A DNA stretch of 64,000 nucleotides from Blautia sp900556555 (GTDB lineage: Bacteria; Bacillota; Clostridia; Lachnospirales; Lachnospiraceae). Below, in pieces: positions 50,614-59,410 of this stretch; the first letter of the stretch is position 1; the number at the start of each line of letters is the position of its first letter. The stretch lies in NCBI GenBank assembly GCA_964250615.1, contig CAXUGM010000014.1, one strand, 5' to 3'. The notes beneath the pieces are model-generated. The model ran no database searches and was not told where the DNA came from. It saw only the letters and a list, made by a program, of their open reading frames with translations. Position numbers and translations under genes: made by a program.

Positions 50614-51405
50614 ATGGCCTATAAAATCATGATTGACGCCGGACACGGGGGTGCTGATGGCGGTGCCTCCTATAAAGGCCGGCTTGAAAAAGACGATAAT
50701 CTAAAACTTGCCCTGGCTGTTGGTGAAATTTTAACGCAAAACGGGGTAGATGTAGAATACACAAGAACAACCGATGTCTACCAGACTCCCTTTGAAAAAG
50801 CACAGATTGCCAACGCCTCTGGTGCTGATTTTTTCATCTCGTTTCACCGCAACTCCAGCCCTATGCCAAATCAATACAGCGGTGTAGAGGTACTGGTATA
50901 TGACAAATCCGGTGAAAAACTAGACATGGCAGAAAATATAAATGGTGCTTTAGGCGAACTGGGTTTCCGTGAAATTGGTGTCCAGGCAAGACCTGGGCTG
51001 GTGGTTCTAAGAAGGACAAAAATGCCGGCTCTTCTCATTGAAACCGGCTTTCTAAACACAGATGCAGATAATCAAAAATTCGATGATGAATTTCATGACA
51101 TTGCCCAGGCAATTGCTTCCGGTATTCTCGGCACATTAAATGAAGAAAGCCTGGAAAATGAGACAGAGGAGCACACCATTTATTACCGTGTCCAGACAGG
51201 CAGTTTCAGGGAGCGTGCAAATGCAGAGCATATGCTCTATGAACTTCTGGACCGGGGTTTTCCTGCATTTCTCCTCTATGAAGATGGCTTATACAAAGTC
51301 CAGGCAGGTGCTTTCCGTGTTCTGGAGAATGCGGTAAAAATGGAGCAGAAGCTGCGGCGTGCCGGATACAGCACATTCCTTACTGCTGCCCCTCCTACCT
51401 GGTAA
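50614..51405 (+). CDS. N-acetylmuramoyl-L-alanine amidase with C-terminal SPOR domain (CwlD-like)
   Basis: 263 residues. Amidase_3 domain: MIDAGHGGADGGA (zinc His), KLALAVGEIL, ADFFISFHRNSS (zinc His), LLIETGFLNTDADNQ (catalytic Glu). Residues about 185-263 form a SPOR domain (YYRVQTGSFRERANAEHMLYEL, YKVQAGAFRVLENAVKM), which binds denuded glycan at division sites. There is no signal peptide, as in some Clostridia where release or sporulation context is used. It may act in cell separation or spore cortex processing. Confidence 0.9.
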   Translation: MAYKIMIDAGHGGADGGASYKGRLEKDDNLKLALAVGEILTQNGVDVEYTRTTDVYQTPFEKAQIANASGADFFISFHRNSSPMPNQYSGVEVLVYDKSGEKLDMAENINGALGELGFREIGVQARPGLVVLRRTKMPALLIETGFLNTDADNQKFDDEFHDIAQAIASGILGTLNEESLENETEEHTIYYRVQTGSFRERANAEHMLYELLDRGFPAFLLYEDGLYKVQAGAFRVLENAVKMEQKLRRAGYSTFLTAAPPTW

Positions 51406-51428
51406 ACCTTCCTAAAAGAAACTTTTTC

Positions 51429-51457
51429 TTGTCCTCTCTGCCTGAAACTGCTACAAT
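51429..51457 (+). promoter_or_regulatory. Promoter of the lipid kinase unit
   Basis: TTGTCC, 17 bp, TACAAT. The start site near 51464 gives a leader of about 80 bases containing the mutually exclusive hairpins described below. Confidence 0.5.
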
Positions 51458-51474
51458 GAAAAAAAAGGCTCATT

Positions 51475-51540
51475 ACAGCAGACATCTCTACAAATGCCTG
51501 CTGTGGTGAACCATAAAATCCAAGAAACAGCAGGCAGGTT
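51475..51540 (+). other. Leader with two mutually exclusive hairpins at the ribosome binding site
   Basis: CTGCTGT at 51498-51504 can pair with ACAGCAG at 51475-51481, or, as part of TGCCTGCTGT (51495-51504), with ACAGCAGGCA at 51527-51536. The second stem of ten bases covers the region leading into the AGG ribosome binding site of the lipid kinase. This looks like a switch between open and closed forms, but it was seen only by eye. Confidence 0.45.
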
Positions 51541-51544
51541 GATT

Positions 51545-52468
51545 ATGTATTACTTTATAATAAATCCACTTTCCAGCTCTGGCCATGGCCTGAATCTGTG
51601 GCAGGAAGCGGCGGAAATACTAAACGAAACAAATATCGAATATGAAGCTTTTTTTACGGAATACAAGGGACACGCTATGGAACTGGCGAAGCAGATTGCT
51701 GCACTTTCCCTCCCCTGTACCTTAGGTGTACTTGGAGGTGACGGCACGTTAAATGAAGTCATTAACGGGCTGATGCAAACGGACTTTTCCCACATTACAC
51801 TTGGCTATATTCCAACAGGTTCCGGCAATGATTTTGCCAGAGGTCTTGGTCTTCCTACCGATGTTACCTCTTGCATCCATATAATTCTGGAACCAAAAGA
51901 ACTCATCAATCTTGATATTGGACAGACCAAAACACCTGACTTTTCCAGGTATTTCATTGTAAGCAGCGGTATCGGATATGATGCAGGCATCTGTGCCCAA
52001 GTTTCAGTCACCCCCTTAAAAAAGTTTCTGAACAAGCTGAAAATGGGAAAACTGACATATGTTTTCGTTGCACTGAAACTGTTGCTCCTCTTCAAACCCT
52101 GCCAGATTTCCATACGCCTGGACCATAAAAAAACTTATCGCATTCCCAAGTTTTTCTTTCTTGCTGCCATGAATATGAAATACGAAGGAGGCGGTGCAAA
52201 ATTCTGTCCTGATGCCAGATATGACGATGGATTTCTTGATTTCTGCCTGGTTGGGAAATTATCAAAACTAAAAATCCTCACCTTGTTTCCCACTGCTTTT
52301 ATAGGCAAACATACCTTATTTCACGGAGTACATATCAAAAGATGCCGTCATATGGAGGTCATTACCCAAAGGCCGATGCCTGTCCACTGTGACGGGGAAG
52401 TGCCTGGCACAGCTACACAAGTTACCTTTACTTTCGGAGAAAAGAAACTAAAAACCATCAAGAGATAA
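51545..52468 (+). CDS. Diacylglycerol kinase-like lipid kinase (YegS/DgkB family)
   Basis: 307 residues. Phosphorylates diacylglycerol or a similar lipid, recycling it to phosphatidic acid. Motifs: YYFIINPLSSSGHG, TLGVLGGDGTLNEVINGLM (the nucleotide loop), YIPTGSGNDFARGLG, VHCDGEVPG near the end. ATG at 51545 has AGG six bases upstream; the earlier ATG at 51494 lies in the leader and has no ribosome binding site. It leads a lipid-related block with a glycerophosphodiesterase and a PAP2 protein. Confidence 0.9.
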   Translation: MYYFIINPLSSSGHGLNLWQEAAEILNETNIEYEAFFTEYKGHAMELAKQIAALSLPCTLGVLGGDGTLNEVINGLMQTDFSHITLGYIPTGSGNDFARGLGLPTDVTSCIHIILEPKELINLDIGQTKTPDFSRYFIVSSGIGYDAGICAQVSVTPLKKFLNKLKMGKLTYVFVALKLLLLFKPCQISIRLDHKKTYRIPKFFFLAAMNMKYEGGGAKFCPDARYDDGFLDFCLVGKLSKLKILTLFPTAFIGKHTLFHGVHIKRCRHMEVITQRPMPVHCDGEVPGTATQVTFTFGEKKLKTIKR

Positions 52469-52484
52469 AATGAGGTGAATCACT

Positions 52485-53324
52485 ATGAAACTGCTATGGA
52501 TAACTGTTTTCATCCTGTTTTTTGTATTCTGTCTCTATTTCTATTGCATTATGCCAAACCTCAGAAGGAAACAGGATGTGCACACATTTCTGCATTGCCT
52601 TTTTGCACACCGGGGACTTTTTACCCCTGATCAAAGCATCCCGGAAAATTCTATTCCTGCTTTTGCAAGAGCCATACGTGAAGGTTACGGAATCGAACTG
52701 GATATACAGCTTACCAAAGACGAAAAAGTGGTAGTATTCCATGATCACACCCTCTCCCGCATGTGTGGCATTGACCTTCCTGTCTGTGAAATGACATACT
52801 GTGAACTGCAAAACATCTGTCTTGGTCATACACAGGAAAGGATTCCTCTGTTTCAGGATGTACTGAAATTAGTAAACGGACAGGTACCTCTTCTGGTGGA
52901 AATTAAACTGCCCTGTCTCAATACCCGTACCTGCGAACTGGCAGATAAACTTCTCCAGGATTACCGGGGAAATTATTGTATTGAATCTTTCAATCCTCTG
53001 GCACTTCGATGGTACAAGAAAAACAGAAAGCAAGTAGTACGTGGGCAATTATCTGCCAATCTCACACGGCCTGTTGCCGAGGGTGGATATTTTCTTTCTT
53101 TTCTTGTAAAATATCTGCTTTTAAATTTTCTAGGCAGACCTGATTTCATTGCCTACTGTTACAAAGACAGGCATAACGTTAGCTTTTTACTGAATAAATG
53201 CCTGTATCATGCCCCTACTTTTGCCTGGACAGTACGCTCTGAAACTGCCTTTGAGCAAAACCTTCCTAGATTTGATTCCATCATTTTTGACAGTTTCATA
53301 CCAGTCCATAAACATACTGTGTAA
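52485..53324 (+). CDS. Glycerophosphodiester phosphodiesterase
   Basis: 279 residues. N-terminal membrane helix (LLWITVFILFFVFCLYFYCIM), then a GDPD TIM barrel: FAHRGLF and PENSIPAFARAIREG with the catalytic His-Arg, GIELDIQLTKDEKVVVFHDHTL (metal and catalytic His), LLVEIKL, NYCIESFNP. Splits glycerophosphodiesters into glycerol-3-phosphate and an alcohol at the membrane surface. Starts 17 bases after the lipid kinase, with its own AGGTG site, so probably co-transcribed. The glycerol-3-phosphate it releases is the substrate of the glp genes 7 kb away. Confidence 0.9.
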   Translation: MKLLWITVFILFFVFCLYFYCIMPNLRRKQDVHTFLHCLFAHRGLFTPDQSIPENSIPAFARAIREGYGIELDIQLTKDEKVVVFHDHTLSRMCGIDLPVCEMTYCELQNICLGHTQERIPLFQDVLKLVNGQVPLLVEIKLPCLNTRTCELADKLLQDYRGNYCIESFNPLALRWYKKNRKQVVRGQLSANLTRPVAEGGYFLSFLVKYLLLNFLGRPDFIAYCYKDRHNVSFLLNKCLYHAPTFAWTVRSETAFEQNLPRFDSIIFDSFIPVHKHTV

Positions 53325-53348
53325 ATTCTAAAAGTACTATAAACTGCA

Positions 53349-53377
53349 TTGTGATAGCAAATTGACTGTGCTATAAT
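53349..53377 (+). promoter_or_regulatory. Promoter of the PAP2 gene
   Basis: TTGTGA, 17 bp, TATAAT (a perfect -10 box), about 50 bp before the GTG start. Confidence 0.6.
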
Positions 53378-53427
53378 AGCCAGGAAACAAAAATCCTTAA
53401 TCAAAGACAGAATCGAGGGATGTTACT

Positions 53428-54072
53428 GTGAAATTCCTGAAAAAATACAGCCACACATGGATTATTCCGATTTACGGAATTTTGTATATGCTGGCTTTCC
53501 GTTATGTAGAACAGCGTAATGTGCGACCGAATATTATCCACGTTGCACTGGATGACTATATTCCTTTTTGTGAGTACTTCATTATTCCCTATTTGCTGTG
53601 GTTTTTCTATGTTGTAGCCACAGTAATCTACTTCAGTTTTATCAATCAGAACAAGAAGGAATACTGGCAGTTGATTTGTACCCTGGGTATTGGAATGACT
53701 TTATTTATCTTCATTTCCCTGATTTATCCAAATGGACAGAATCTCCGCCCAAACCTTACCGGAGACAGCATTTTTATCCAGCTTGTACGGAGTCTTTATA
53801 CTGTAGATACACCTACTAACATTCTCCCAAGCATACATGTGTTTAACTCTGTTGCCTGCTGTAATGCTATTTTCCGGCACAAAGAATTTAAGAATCACAA
53901 AATATTTCTGGCAGGTGTATGGATTCTCACGGTCCTGATCATTCTTGCGACTGTATTCTTAAAACAGCATACCGTTGTAGACGTAATTGCTGCATTTGCA
54001 TTAAATCTGGTATGTTACCAGTTTTTGTACCGTTCTAAAGCAGTGACAGTAAAAGAGCCTGTGCGTGTTTAA
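53428..54072 (+). CDS. PAP2-family membrane phosphatase
   Basis: 214 residues with about six membrane helices. The PAP2 signature is present in parts: NILPSIHVFNSVACCNAI and FLKQHTVVDVIAA (the catalytic His and Asp). The first motif (KxxxxxxRP) can be seen as NGQNLRPNLTG. Removes phosphate from phosphatidate or undecaprenyl-type pyrophosphate. Starts at GTG with GAGGG eight bases upstream. The stop codon is inside the terminator stem. Confidence 0.85.
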   Translation: MKFLKKYSHTWIIPIYGILYMLAFRYVEQRNVRPNIIHVALDDYIPFCEYFIIPYLLWFFYVVATVIYFSFINQNKKEYWQLICTLGIGMTLFIFISLIYPNGQNLRPNLTGDSIFIQLVRSLYTVDTPTNILPSIHVFNSVACCNAIFRHKEFKNHKIFLAGVWILTVLIILATVFLKQHTVVDVIAAFALNLVCYQFLYRSKAVTVKEPVRV

Positions 54073-54089
54073 CACGCCAGGCCTTTTTT
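54056..54089 (+). terminator. Terminator of the PAP2 gene
   Basis: GCCTGTGCGTGTT pairs with AACACGCCAGGC with one mismatch or bulge, followed by six T residues. The left arm is inside the last codons of the PAP2 gene, and the T run reaches the stop codon of the converging glycosyltransferase. Confidence 0.82.
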
Positions 54090-55104
54090 AATTAAATCCA
54101 TATAGTTTTTGTACTACCTTATAAATCGCTACTGCTGTTTTTCTTCCGCTTCCTCCCGGCAGATTCACACCTCTTCCGATAATACCCATATATAATTTCC
54201 TGTAAATACGGGAATCTGCATTTTTTAAATATCTCCATAAATCCTTCTTCTTCTCCAGGTTTTCTTCTGTACCAGAACGGATTAGCATAATAGAAGAAAC
54301 TCCCATGATAATTTCCAGATAACGGAGCATATAACGTTTGATATTTTTATCAATATTTCTTACTCCTGCAATGGTGTCAATCATCATTCTGTTTACCAGA
54401 AGCTGCTGGTCAATCCTCCTAATCATCACATCTTCATGAACAGACTGGTCATCTCTTCCTATGAAATAACGATAGAAATTTACGTCCATATAATACATGG
54501 TCTTCACATGAGGCAATGGCTGATATACAAAGAGATTATCTACATAAAATGTATGTTTCGGCAACTCCAGCCCACAGTCTCTCAAAAGTCCGGTACGGTA
54601 GATCACAGAATGCATAAGAATGTATTTTCCGATAGGCATTCTCCCCATTTCTTTCCAGGTAAACAACTGATCCACGGGCATATAATTTTTATACCGCATG
54701 ACTTTTTTCCTCTTTGCGCCCTGCTTTTCATACACAAAATTACTGATCATCATATCCAGAGTCTGAGGACCTCCGGTAATCTCACGAAGCTTTCCCAGAA
54801 TTGCCAGATACGCCTCTTTGTTTACCCAGTCATCACTGTCCACAACCTTAAAATACAGTCCTGTTGCATTTCTAAGCCCTGCATTTACAGCCTCCCCATG
54901 ACCCCCGTTTTCCTGATGGATTGCTTTTACAATATTGGGATATTTGGCGGCATATTCATCTGCAATATCCGCTGTATCATCTTTTGAACCGTCATCCACG
55001 ATTAAGATTTCCACCAGATTTCCACCTTCCAAAAGAGAGTCCACACAGTTTCTCATATAGTCCTGTGAATTATAACAGGGCACTGCTATTGACAATAATT
55101 TCAT
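54088..55104 (-). CDS. Glycosyltransferase family 2 protein
   Basis: 338 residues. GT-A fold: IAVPCYNSQDYMRNCVDSLL, ILIVDDGSKDDTADIADEYA, ENGGHGEAVNAGLRNATGLYFKVVDSDDWVN (the DxD metal site). Cytoplasmic, no membrane anchor. Adds a sugar to a lipid, wall polymer or protein; the acceptor is unknown. The first gene downstream of mutY, with only the mutY stop next to it, so it may be read through from mutY. Confidence 0.88.
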   Translation of the reverse strand: MKLLSIAVPCYNSQDYMRNCVDSLLEGGNLVEILIVDDGSKDDTADIADEYAAKYPNIVKAIHQENGGHGEAVNAGLRNATGLYFKVVDSDDWVNKEAYLAILGKLREITGGPQTLDMMISNFVYEKQGAKRKKVMRYKNYMPVDQLFTWKEMGRMPIGKYILMHSVIYRTGLLRDCGLELPKHTFYVDNLFVYQPLPHVKTMYYMDVNFYRYFIGRDDQSVHEDVMIRRIDQQLLVNRMMIDTIAGVRNIDKNIKRYMLRYLEIIMGVSSIMLIRSGTEENLEKKKDLWRYLKNADSRIYRKLYMGIIGRGVNLPGGSGRKTAVAIYKVVQKLYGFN

Positions 55105-56157
55105 CTAAAAGTCCTCCTCAATATATTTTCTATATGCACTAAACGCAGCAGGAATCGGGTATTTCCCCTTTGATTCTTTCTTATCAACAAATATTAAATC
55201 TCCTATTCTTTTCTCTTCTGTAGCAGCTACTTTTATGAAATATCCCTTCATATGCCACTCTACATGAGAAAATATATGCTTTGCTTCCCCTGCTTCTACA
55301 ATATGCAAAGGCATCAAAGAAAGCTTTTCCACATACGCCAGAATTTCATCTCTGGACAAATATCCTTCCTGATTAGGCAGCTCATACAAACCTGCCAGAA
55401 GCCCCTTTGACGGACGTTTATGAATGGCAAATTCCTGTCCGTTTTGTATCACCAGCACTGTTCTTTCTTCTATCTTTCTCTGCTTTTTTTGTGCCTTGTG
55501 AGGATAATCCATGACCGTTCCATGCTCCTTTGCCTTGCACAAATGTGCTACAGGGCACTGCCCGCATTTTGCCATTGTGTTTGGCACACAAACGGTTGCT
55601 CCCAGCTCCATAAGACTCTGGTTAAAATCACCCGGGCGGTCTTTCGGCATAACCTCCCTCAGCTTATTTTCAATCTTCTTTTTCATGGATTGTTTTAAAA
55701 TATCCTCTGGATCTTCTGTAATTCTGGTAATAACACGCAGCACATTCCCATCCACCGCTGGTTCCGATATCCCATATGCAATGGAAGCCACTGCACCTGC
55801 CGTATAACTTCCTATTCCCGGCAGTTTCAGCAGTTTTTCATAATCCGCAGGCAAAACACCTTCATACTTTTCCATCACTTCGATGGCTGCTTTCTGCATG
55901 TTCTTCACCCGGTTATAATATCCAAGACCTTCCCACAGCTTTAACAGACGCTCCTGAGGGCAGGCAGCCAGGTCAGCAACCCCGGGCAATGCTTCTGTAA
56001 ATCTGGCATAATAAGATTTTACAGCTTCCACCCTGGTCTGCTGCAGCATGATCTCAGAAATCCATACATGATATGGTGTTTGATCCTGACGCCACGGAAG
56101 AATCCGTTTATTTTCATCAAACCACTGAAGAAGCGGTTCTGCAATCTGTTCTAACAT
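55105..56157 (-). CDS. mutY: A/G-specific adenine DNA glycosylase
   Basis: 350 residues. Removes adenine opposite 8-oxoguanine. HhH-GPD fold with PWRQDQTPYHVWISEIMLQQTRVEAV, the helix-hairpin-helix KLPGIGSYTAGAVASIAYG with catalytic Asp in EPAVDGNVLRV. A 4Fe-4S cluster is held by four cysteines (VCVPNTMAKCGQCPVAHLC; as counted, the first spacing is seven rather than the usual six). The C-terminal NUDIX-like domain (FAIHKRPSKGLLAGLYELPN) recognises oxoG. Overlaps sfsA by 7 bp. Confidence 0.95.
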   Translation of the reverse strand: MLEQIAEPLLQWFDENKRILPWRQDQTPYHVWISEIMLQQTRVEAVKSYYARFTEALPGVADLAACPQERLLKLWEGLGYYNRVKNMQKAAIEVMEKYEGVLPADYEKLLKLPGIGSYTAGAVASIAYGISEPAVDGNVLRVITRITEDPEDILKQSMKKKIENKLREVMPKDRPGDFNQSLMELGATVCVPNTMAKCGQCPVAHLCKAKEHGTVMDYPHKAQKKQRKIEERTVLVIQNGQEFAIHKRPSKGLLAGLYELPNQEGYLSRDEILAYVEKLSLMPLHIVEAGEAKHIFSHVEWHMKGYFIKVAATEEKRIGDLIFVDKKESKGKYPIPAAFSAYRKYIEEDF

Positions 56158-56870
56158 AAAGTCTCCTGTTCTTCTGATTCTTCTTTTCCATTCACATAAA
56201 CCCTAACAGGTTTCGCCAGATTAATCAAGTCTTTTCTCACCTGGCAGGAATATGCCAGAATGTGTACGCCTGCTTTTTCTGCTTCCTGCAATGCCTGCCC
56301 AAATTCCGGATGCGTACTGTAATTGGGTTCAAAATACTTTACATCTTCCATCTGTATGACAAACATAATATATGCTTCATAACCATCCTTTATACAATGA
56401 CACAATTCCCTGATATGTTTTACACCTCTTTCGGTAGGTGCATCCGGAAACCGAACTACTCCGTTTTCTTCCAGAGTAACCCCTTTGATTTCCATAAAAA
56501 TTTTCCGTTTCCCACTCTCAATATAGAGATCAAACCGCGATGAACCATAGGAAACTTCTCTTCTGATGACTGCTTCTTTGCCAAACAGATTCCCTTCTTT
56601 TAGCCATTCTTCCACTACCCTGTTCGGTATCTGGGAATCCATATTAATAAGTTTCTTTCCCTTCTGCACTGCAATCACATCATACTGTGTTTTTCTCTTT
56701 GGGTTGTCACTTTTTTCCAAAAAAACAAGGGTACCGGGAACTAATAATTCCCGGCACCTCCCTGTATTTTTCACATGACATACCACTTCCTCCCCATTTA
56801 TGTCCACATGCGCGATAAAACGGTTTGGACGTCTAAGAAAAATTCCTTCTTCTACCTTCTGGTATCTCAT
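56151..56870 (-). CDS. sfsA: SfsA family protein (DNA/RNA nuclease-like)
   Basis: 239 residues. FIAHVDINGEEVVCHVKNTGRCRELLVPG at the start (OB-like domain), then a PD-(D/E)xK-like core (GSSRFDLYIESGKRKIFMEIKGVTLEENGVVRFPDAPTERGVKHI). The family is named for sugar fermentation stimulation in E. coli but the fold is of a nuclease; its true role is unclear. Sits between the HAD hydrolase and mutY genes. Confidence 0.93.
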   Translation of the reverse strand: MRYQKVEEGIFLRRPNRFIAHVDINGEEVVCHVKNTGRCRELLVPGTLVFLEKSDNPKRKTQYDVIAVQKGKKLINMDSQIPNRVVEEWLKEGNLFGKEAVIRREVSYGSSRFDLYIESGKRKIFMEIKGVTLEENGVVRFPDAPTERGVKHIRELCHCIKDGYEAYIMFVIQMEDVKYFEPNYSTHPEFGQALQEAEKAGVHILAYSCQVRKDLINLAKPVRVYVNGKEESEEQETLC

Positions 56871-56901
56871 ATCCTATTATCTCCTGCTGTATCCTTTATG
56901 A

Positions 56902-57720
56902 TCACTCTGTAAGTCCTTCATATATTTCTTTTACACTTTTAAAAATATACGTTGGCTTTACCTCTGAATTCTGAATATCTTCCATAGAAGCCTCGCCTGA
57001 CAGAACACAGATGGTATCTACTCCTGCCCGTTCCCCGGTCTTAATATCTGTATAAAGCCTGTCCCCTACAATCACAGCCTCTTCCGGACATTTATTCTGT
57101 TTTTTCAATACACAGTTTACCATAATCGGCTCAGGTTTTCCAATAAAAAATGGTTCTTTTCCAGTAGCATTTTTCAGCATAATGCTCATAGATCCGCAAT
57201 CCGGAATATATCCAAAACTTACCGGACATACCAAATCCGGATTCGTAGCTAAATATGCTACATCTTTCCCCAGCATGATACATGTATTTCTGATTTTTTC
57301 TGAAGTATTTTCCGTATCAAAACCAATGAGTACGACAGATGCTCTGTCATCTACTTCTGTCACAACTTCGATTCCTGATTTTCGCAGTTCCTGCACCAGA
57401 GAATCTGTTCCCATGCAATAAACAACCTGGCCAGGATAGTTCTCCTGCAAGTACATAGCAGTAGCCTGGCTTGATGTATAAAAATGTTCATAACCTGCAC
57501 AAATCCCCATGGCTCTTACTTTTTCCACGTAATCCTCTACAGATTTTGAAGAATTGTTTGTGATAAAAATATACTGTCCGCCCTGTTCTTCAATGGCTTT
57601 TAAAAAATCCAAAGTCCCTTCAAAAATCTGATTTTCATTGTAAATAGTTCCATCCATGTCCAGCAGATACAAGGATTTCTTTTTCAATCCATCTGCCTGT
57701 TTTCCTGTGTAATCTAACAT
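56902..57720 (-). CDS. HAD-IIA family phosphatase
   Basis: 272 residues. LYLLDMDGTIYNENQIFEGTLDFL (nucleophile Asp-x-Asp), FITNNSSKSVEDYVEKV (motif II), FIGKPEPIMV (motif III Lys), VIVGDRLYTDIKTGERAGVDTICVLSGE (motif IV Asp pair). The NagD/AraL-like branch. Possible substrates are sugar phosphates, 2-phosphoglycolate or glycerol-3-phosphate. It is the last gene of the glp unit (10 bp after the DUF1667 gene), so a role in glycerol-3-phosphate turnover is a fair guess. Confidence 0.88.
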   Translation of the reverse strand: MLDYTGKQADGLKKKSLYLLDMDGTIYNENQIFEGTLDFLKAIEEQGGQYIFITNNSSKSVEDYVEKVRAMGICAGYEHFYTSSQATAMYLQENYPGQVVYCMGTDSLVQELRKSGIEVVTEVDDRASVVLIGFDTENTSEKIRNTCIMLGKDVAYLATNPDLVCPVSFGYIPDCGSMSIMLKNATGKEPFFIGKPEPIMVNCVLKKQNKCPEEAVIVGDRLYTDIKTGERAGVDTICVLSGEASMEDIQNSEVKPTYIFKSVKEIYEGLTE

Positions 57721-57730
57721 CGGTTTCTCC

Positions 57731-58096
57731 TTACTTCATCTGTACATTTCTGGTAGCGATTAAATCTACCCCTGTATGACAGATATCCTTTACAACAACA
57801 TCCCCTATTGCTACAGGAGCTTGTATTTCTATTTTTTTCAGGGCTGCTGCACATTCTTTTACTTTTGCTTTTGGAATATCTGAGGCTGTTTTTACAGAAA
57901 CAACTGGCAATTTCCCACCACGGACTCTCACGCTGGAAGTAAGAATACGTGCAGGTGCTGTCAGCTCCTTTTCCCCATATTCTTTTCCTTTTGGACAGGT
58001 ATTTCCCTCTACTTTTATCACTGTTCCCTGTTCCATGGTTACCACAAGGCCGCATCCTAAAGGACAGTTAATACAAATCAATTCTCTTGTTTCCAT
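57731..58096 (-). CDS. DUF1667 family iron-sulfur protein
   Basis: 121 residues. CINCPLGCGLVV near the start and GNTCPKGKEYGEKEL give four cysteines that could hold a cluster; then ILTSSVRVRGGKLPVVSVKT. This family is found with the anaerobic glycerol-3-phosphate dehydrogenase in Firmicutes, as an electron-transfer subunit. Its start overlaps the flavoprotein stop (TAATG). Confidence 0.9.
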   Translation of the reverse strand: METRELICINCPLGCGLVVTMEQGTVIKVEGNTCPKGKEYGEKELTAPARILTSSVRVRGGKLPVVSVKTASDIPKAKVKECAAALKKIEIQAPVAIGDVVVKDICHTGVDLIATRNVQMK

Positions 58097-59391
58097 TATT
58101 CTGCCTCCTCTATTTTCATTACAATTCTATCCAATCCCTCTGCTGATGTCAAATCTGTTTTTTTCAATATGATCTGTTCCATTTCCCCGGGAGCCAGTTT
58201 TTTCTTTTTCTTATGAATGATTCGCTTCTCTCCAAGATAAACACTGATATATACATCTTTGAAAACAGCTCCTACACGGAAACGCACGGTAAGTTTCTCT
58301 TCCATATGAGACAGGCGTATCACCTGAGGAACACTGTAACGGACTCCTCCCATGGTCTGTATTTCTATAGTCCCGCTATCTTCTTTGCTTGTTGCTGATT
58401 CTTCTTCATCCCACTGGCTGATATACTCCGCTGCATGGTATCCTGCCTTTCCTGCCTCTTCTGAAACATAGTCTACCAGATCATGTACATGAAGTACATT
58501 ACCGCAGGCAAATACTCCCTCCACGCTGGTTTCAAGACTTTCGTTCACCACTGGTCCTGATGTAATCCGTGACAGCTCTACTCCCATATTATCTGATAAT
58601 TCATTCTCAGGTATTAATCCACAGGACAACAACAAGGTATCGCAGGAATAAAATTCTTCTGTTCCCGGTATTGGTTTTCTGTTCTCATCTACTTGTGCCA
58701 GTGTAACACCTGTGACCCTTTCTTTCCCCTGGATGTCAACTACGGTATGACTTAATTTTAACGGAATATCATAGTCCTGCAAACACTGTACAATGTTTCT
58801 CTGAAGCCCGCCGGAATAAGGCATCAGCTCTGCTACAACCTTCACTTTTGCACCTTCTAAAGTCATTCTCCTTGCCATGATCAGCCCAATATCTCCTGAG
58901 CCAAGAATCACAACTTCACGTCCCGGCATATAGCCTTCCATATTCACCAGTCTCTGGGCAGTACCTGCTGTATAAATACCAGCAGGTCTGTATCCTGGTA
59001 TGTGCAGGGCACCTCTTGGCCGTTCTCTGCATCCCATTGCAAGAATCACTGCCTTGCCTTTCAGAGTCAAAAGACCTTCCTCACGGTTCATGGCAGTTAC
59101 CATTTTTTCTCTTCCATCCATGCTGATATCTAATACCATGGTATTTAATTTATATGGGATTTCAAGCTCCGCTGCCTGGTCAATAAAACGCTGGGCATAT
59201 TCCGGCCCTGTCAATTCTTCCCGAAAGGTATGGAGACCAAATCCATTGTGAATACACTGGTTGAGAATACCTCCCAGTTCATGATCTCTTTCCAGAATCA
59301 ACAGATTATCAATTCCCTGTCTTTTCGCTGAAACCGCCGCTGCAAGCCCTGCCGGACCGCCTCCTATAATAATCAAATCATATGTTGTCAT
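58096..59391 (-). CDS. FAD/NAD(P)-dependent oxidoreductase of the glycerol-3-phosphate dehydrogenase set
   Basis: 431 residues from ATG 59391 (GGAGGAG six bases upstream; the earlier ATG at 59406 overlaps that site). Two dinucleotide-binding motifs: LIIIGGGPAGLAAAVSAKRQG for FAD and VVILGSGDIGLIMARRM for NAD(P). A pair of redox-related motifs follow (ILNQCIHNGFG, VFACGNVLHVHDLVD). The C-terminal domain is shortened. Takes electrons from the dehydrogenase subunit to NAD(P) or another carrier. Four to 20 bases after the dehydrogenase gene, so co-expressed. Confidence 0.9.
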   Translation of the reverse strand: MTTYDLIIIGGGPAGLAAAVSAKRQGIDNLLILERDHELGGILNQCIHNGFGLHTFREELTGPEYAQRFIDQAAELEIPYKLNTMVLDISMDGREKMVTAMNREEGLLTLKGKAVILAMGCRERPRGALHIPGYRPAGIYTAGTAQRLVNMEGYMPGREVVILGSGDIGLIMARRMTLEGAKVKVVAELMPYSGGLQRNIVQCLQDYDIPLKLSHTVVDIQGKERVTGVTLAQVDENRKPIPGTEEFYSCDTLLLSCGLIPENELSDNMGVELSRITSGPVVNESLETSVEGVFACGNVLHVHDLVDYVSEEAGKAGYHAAEYISQWDEEESATSKEDSGTIEIQTMGGVRYSVPQVIRLSHMEEKLTVRFRVGAVFKDVYISVYLGEKRIIHKKKKKLAPGEMEQIILKKTDLTSAEGLDRIVMKIEEAE

Positions 59392-59410
59392 GTCTTGCTC
59401 CTCCATCCTC

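Noticed and set aside
57714..58055. Open frame of 113 codons on the minus strand
   Set aside because: It overlaps the DUF1667 gene almost completely in another frame; the DUF1667 product has the cysteine motifs and translational coupling.
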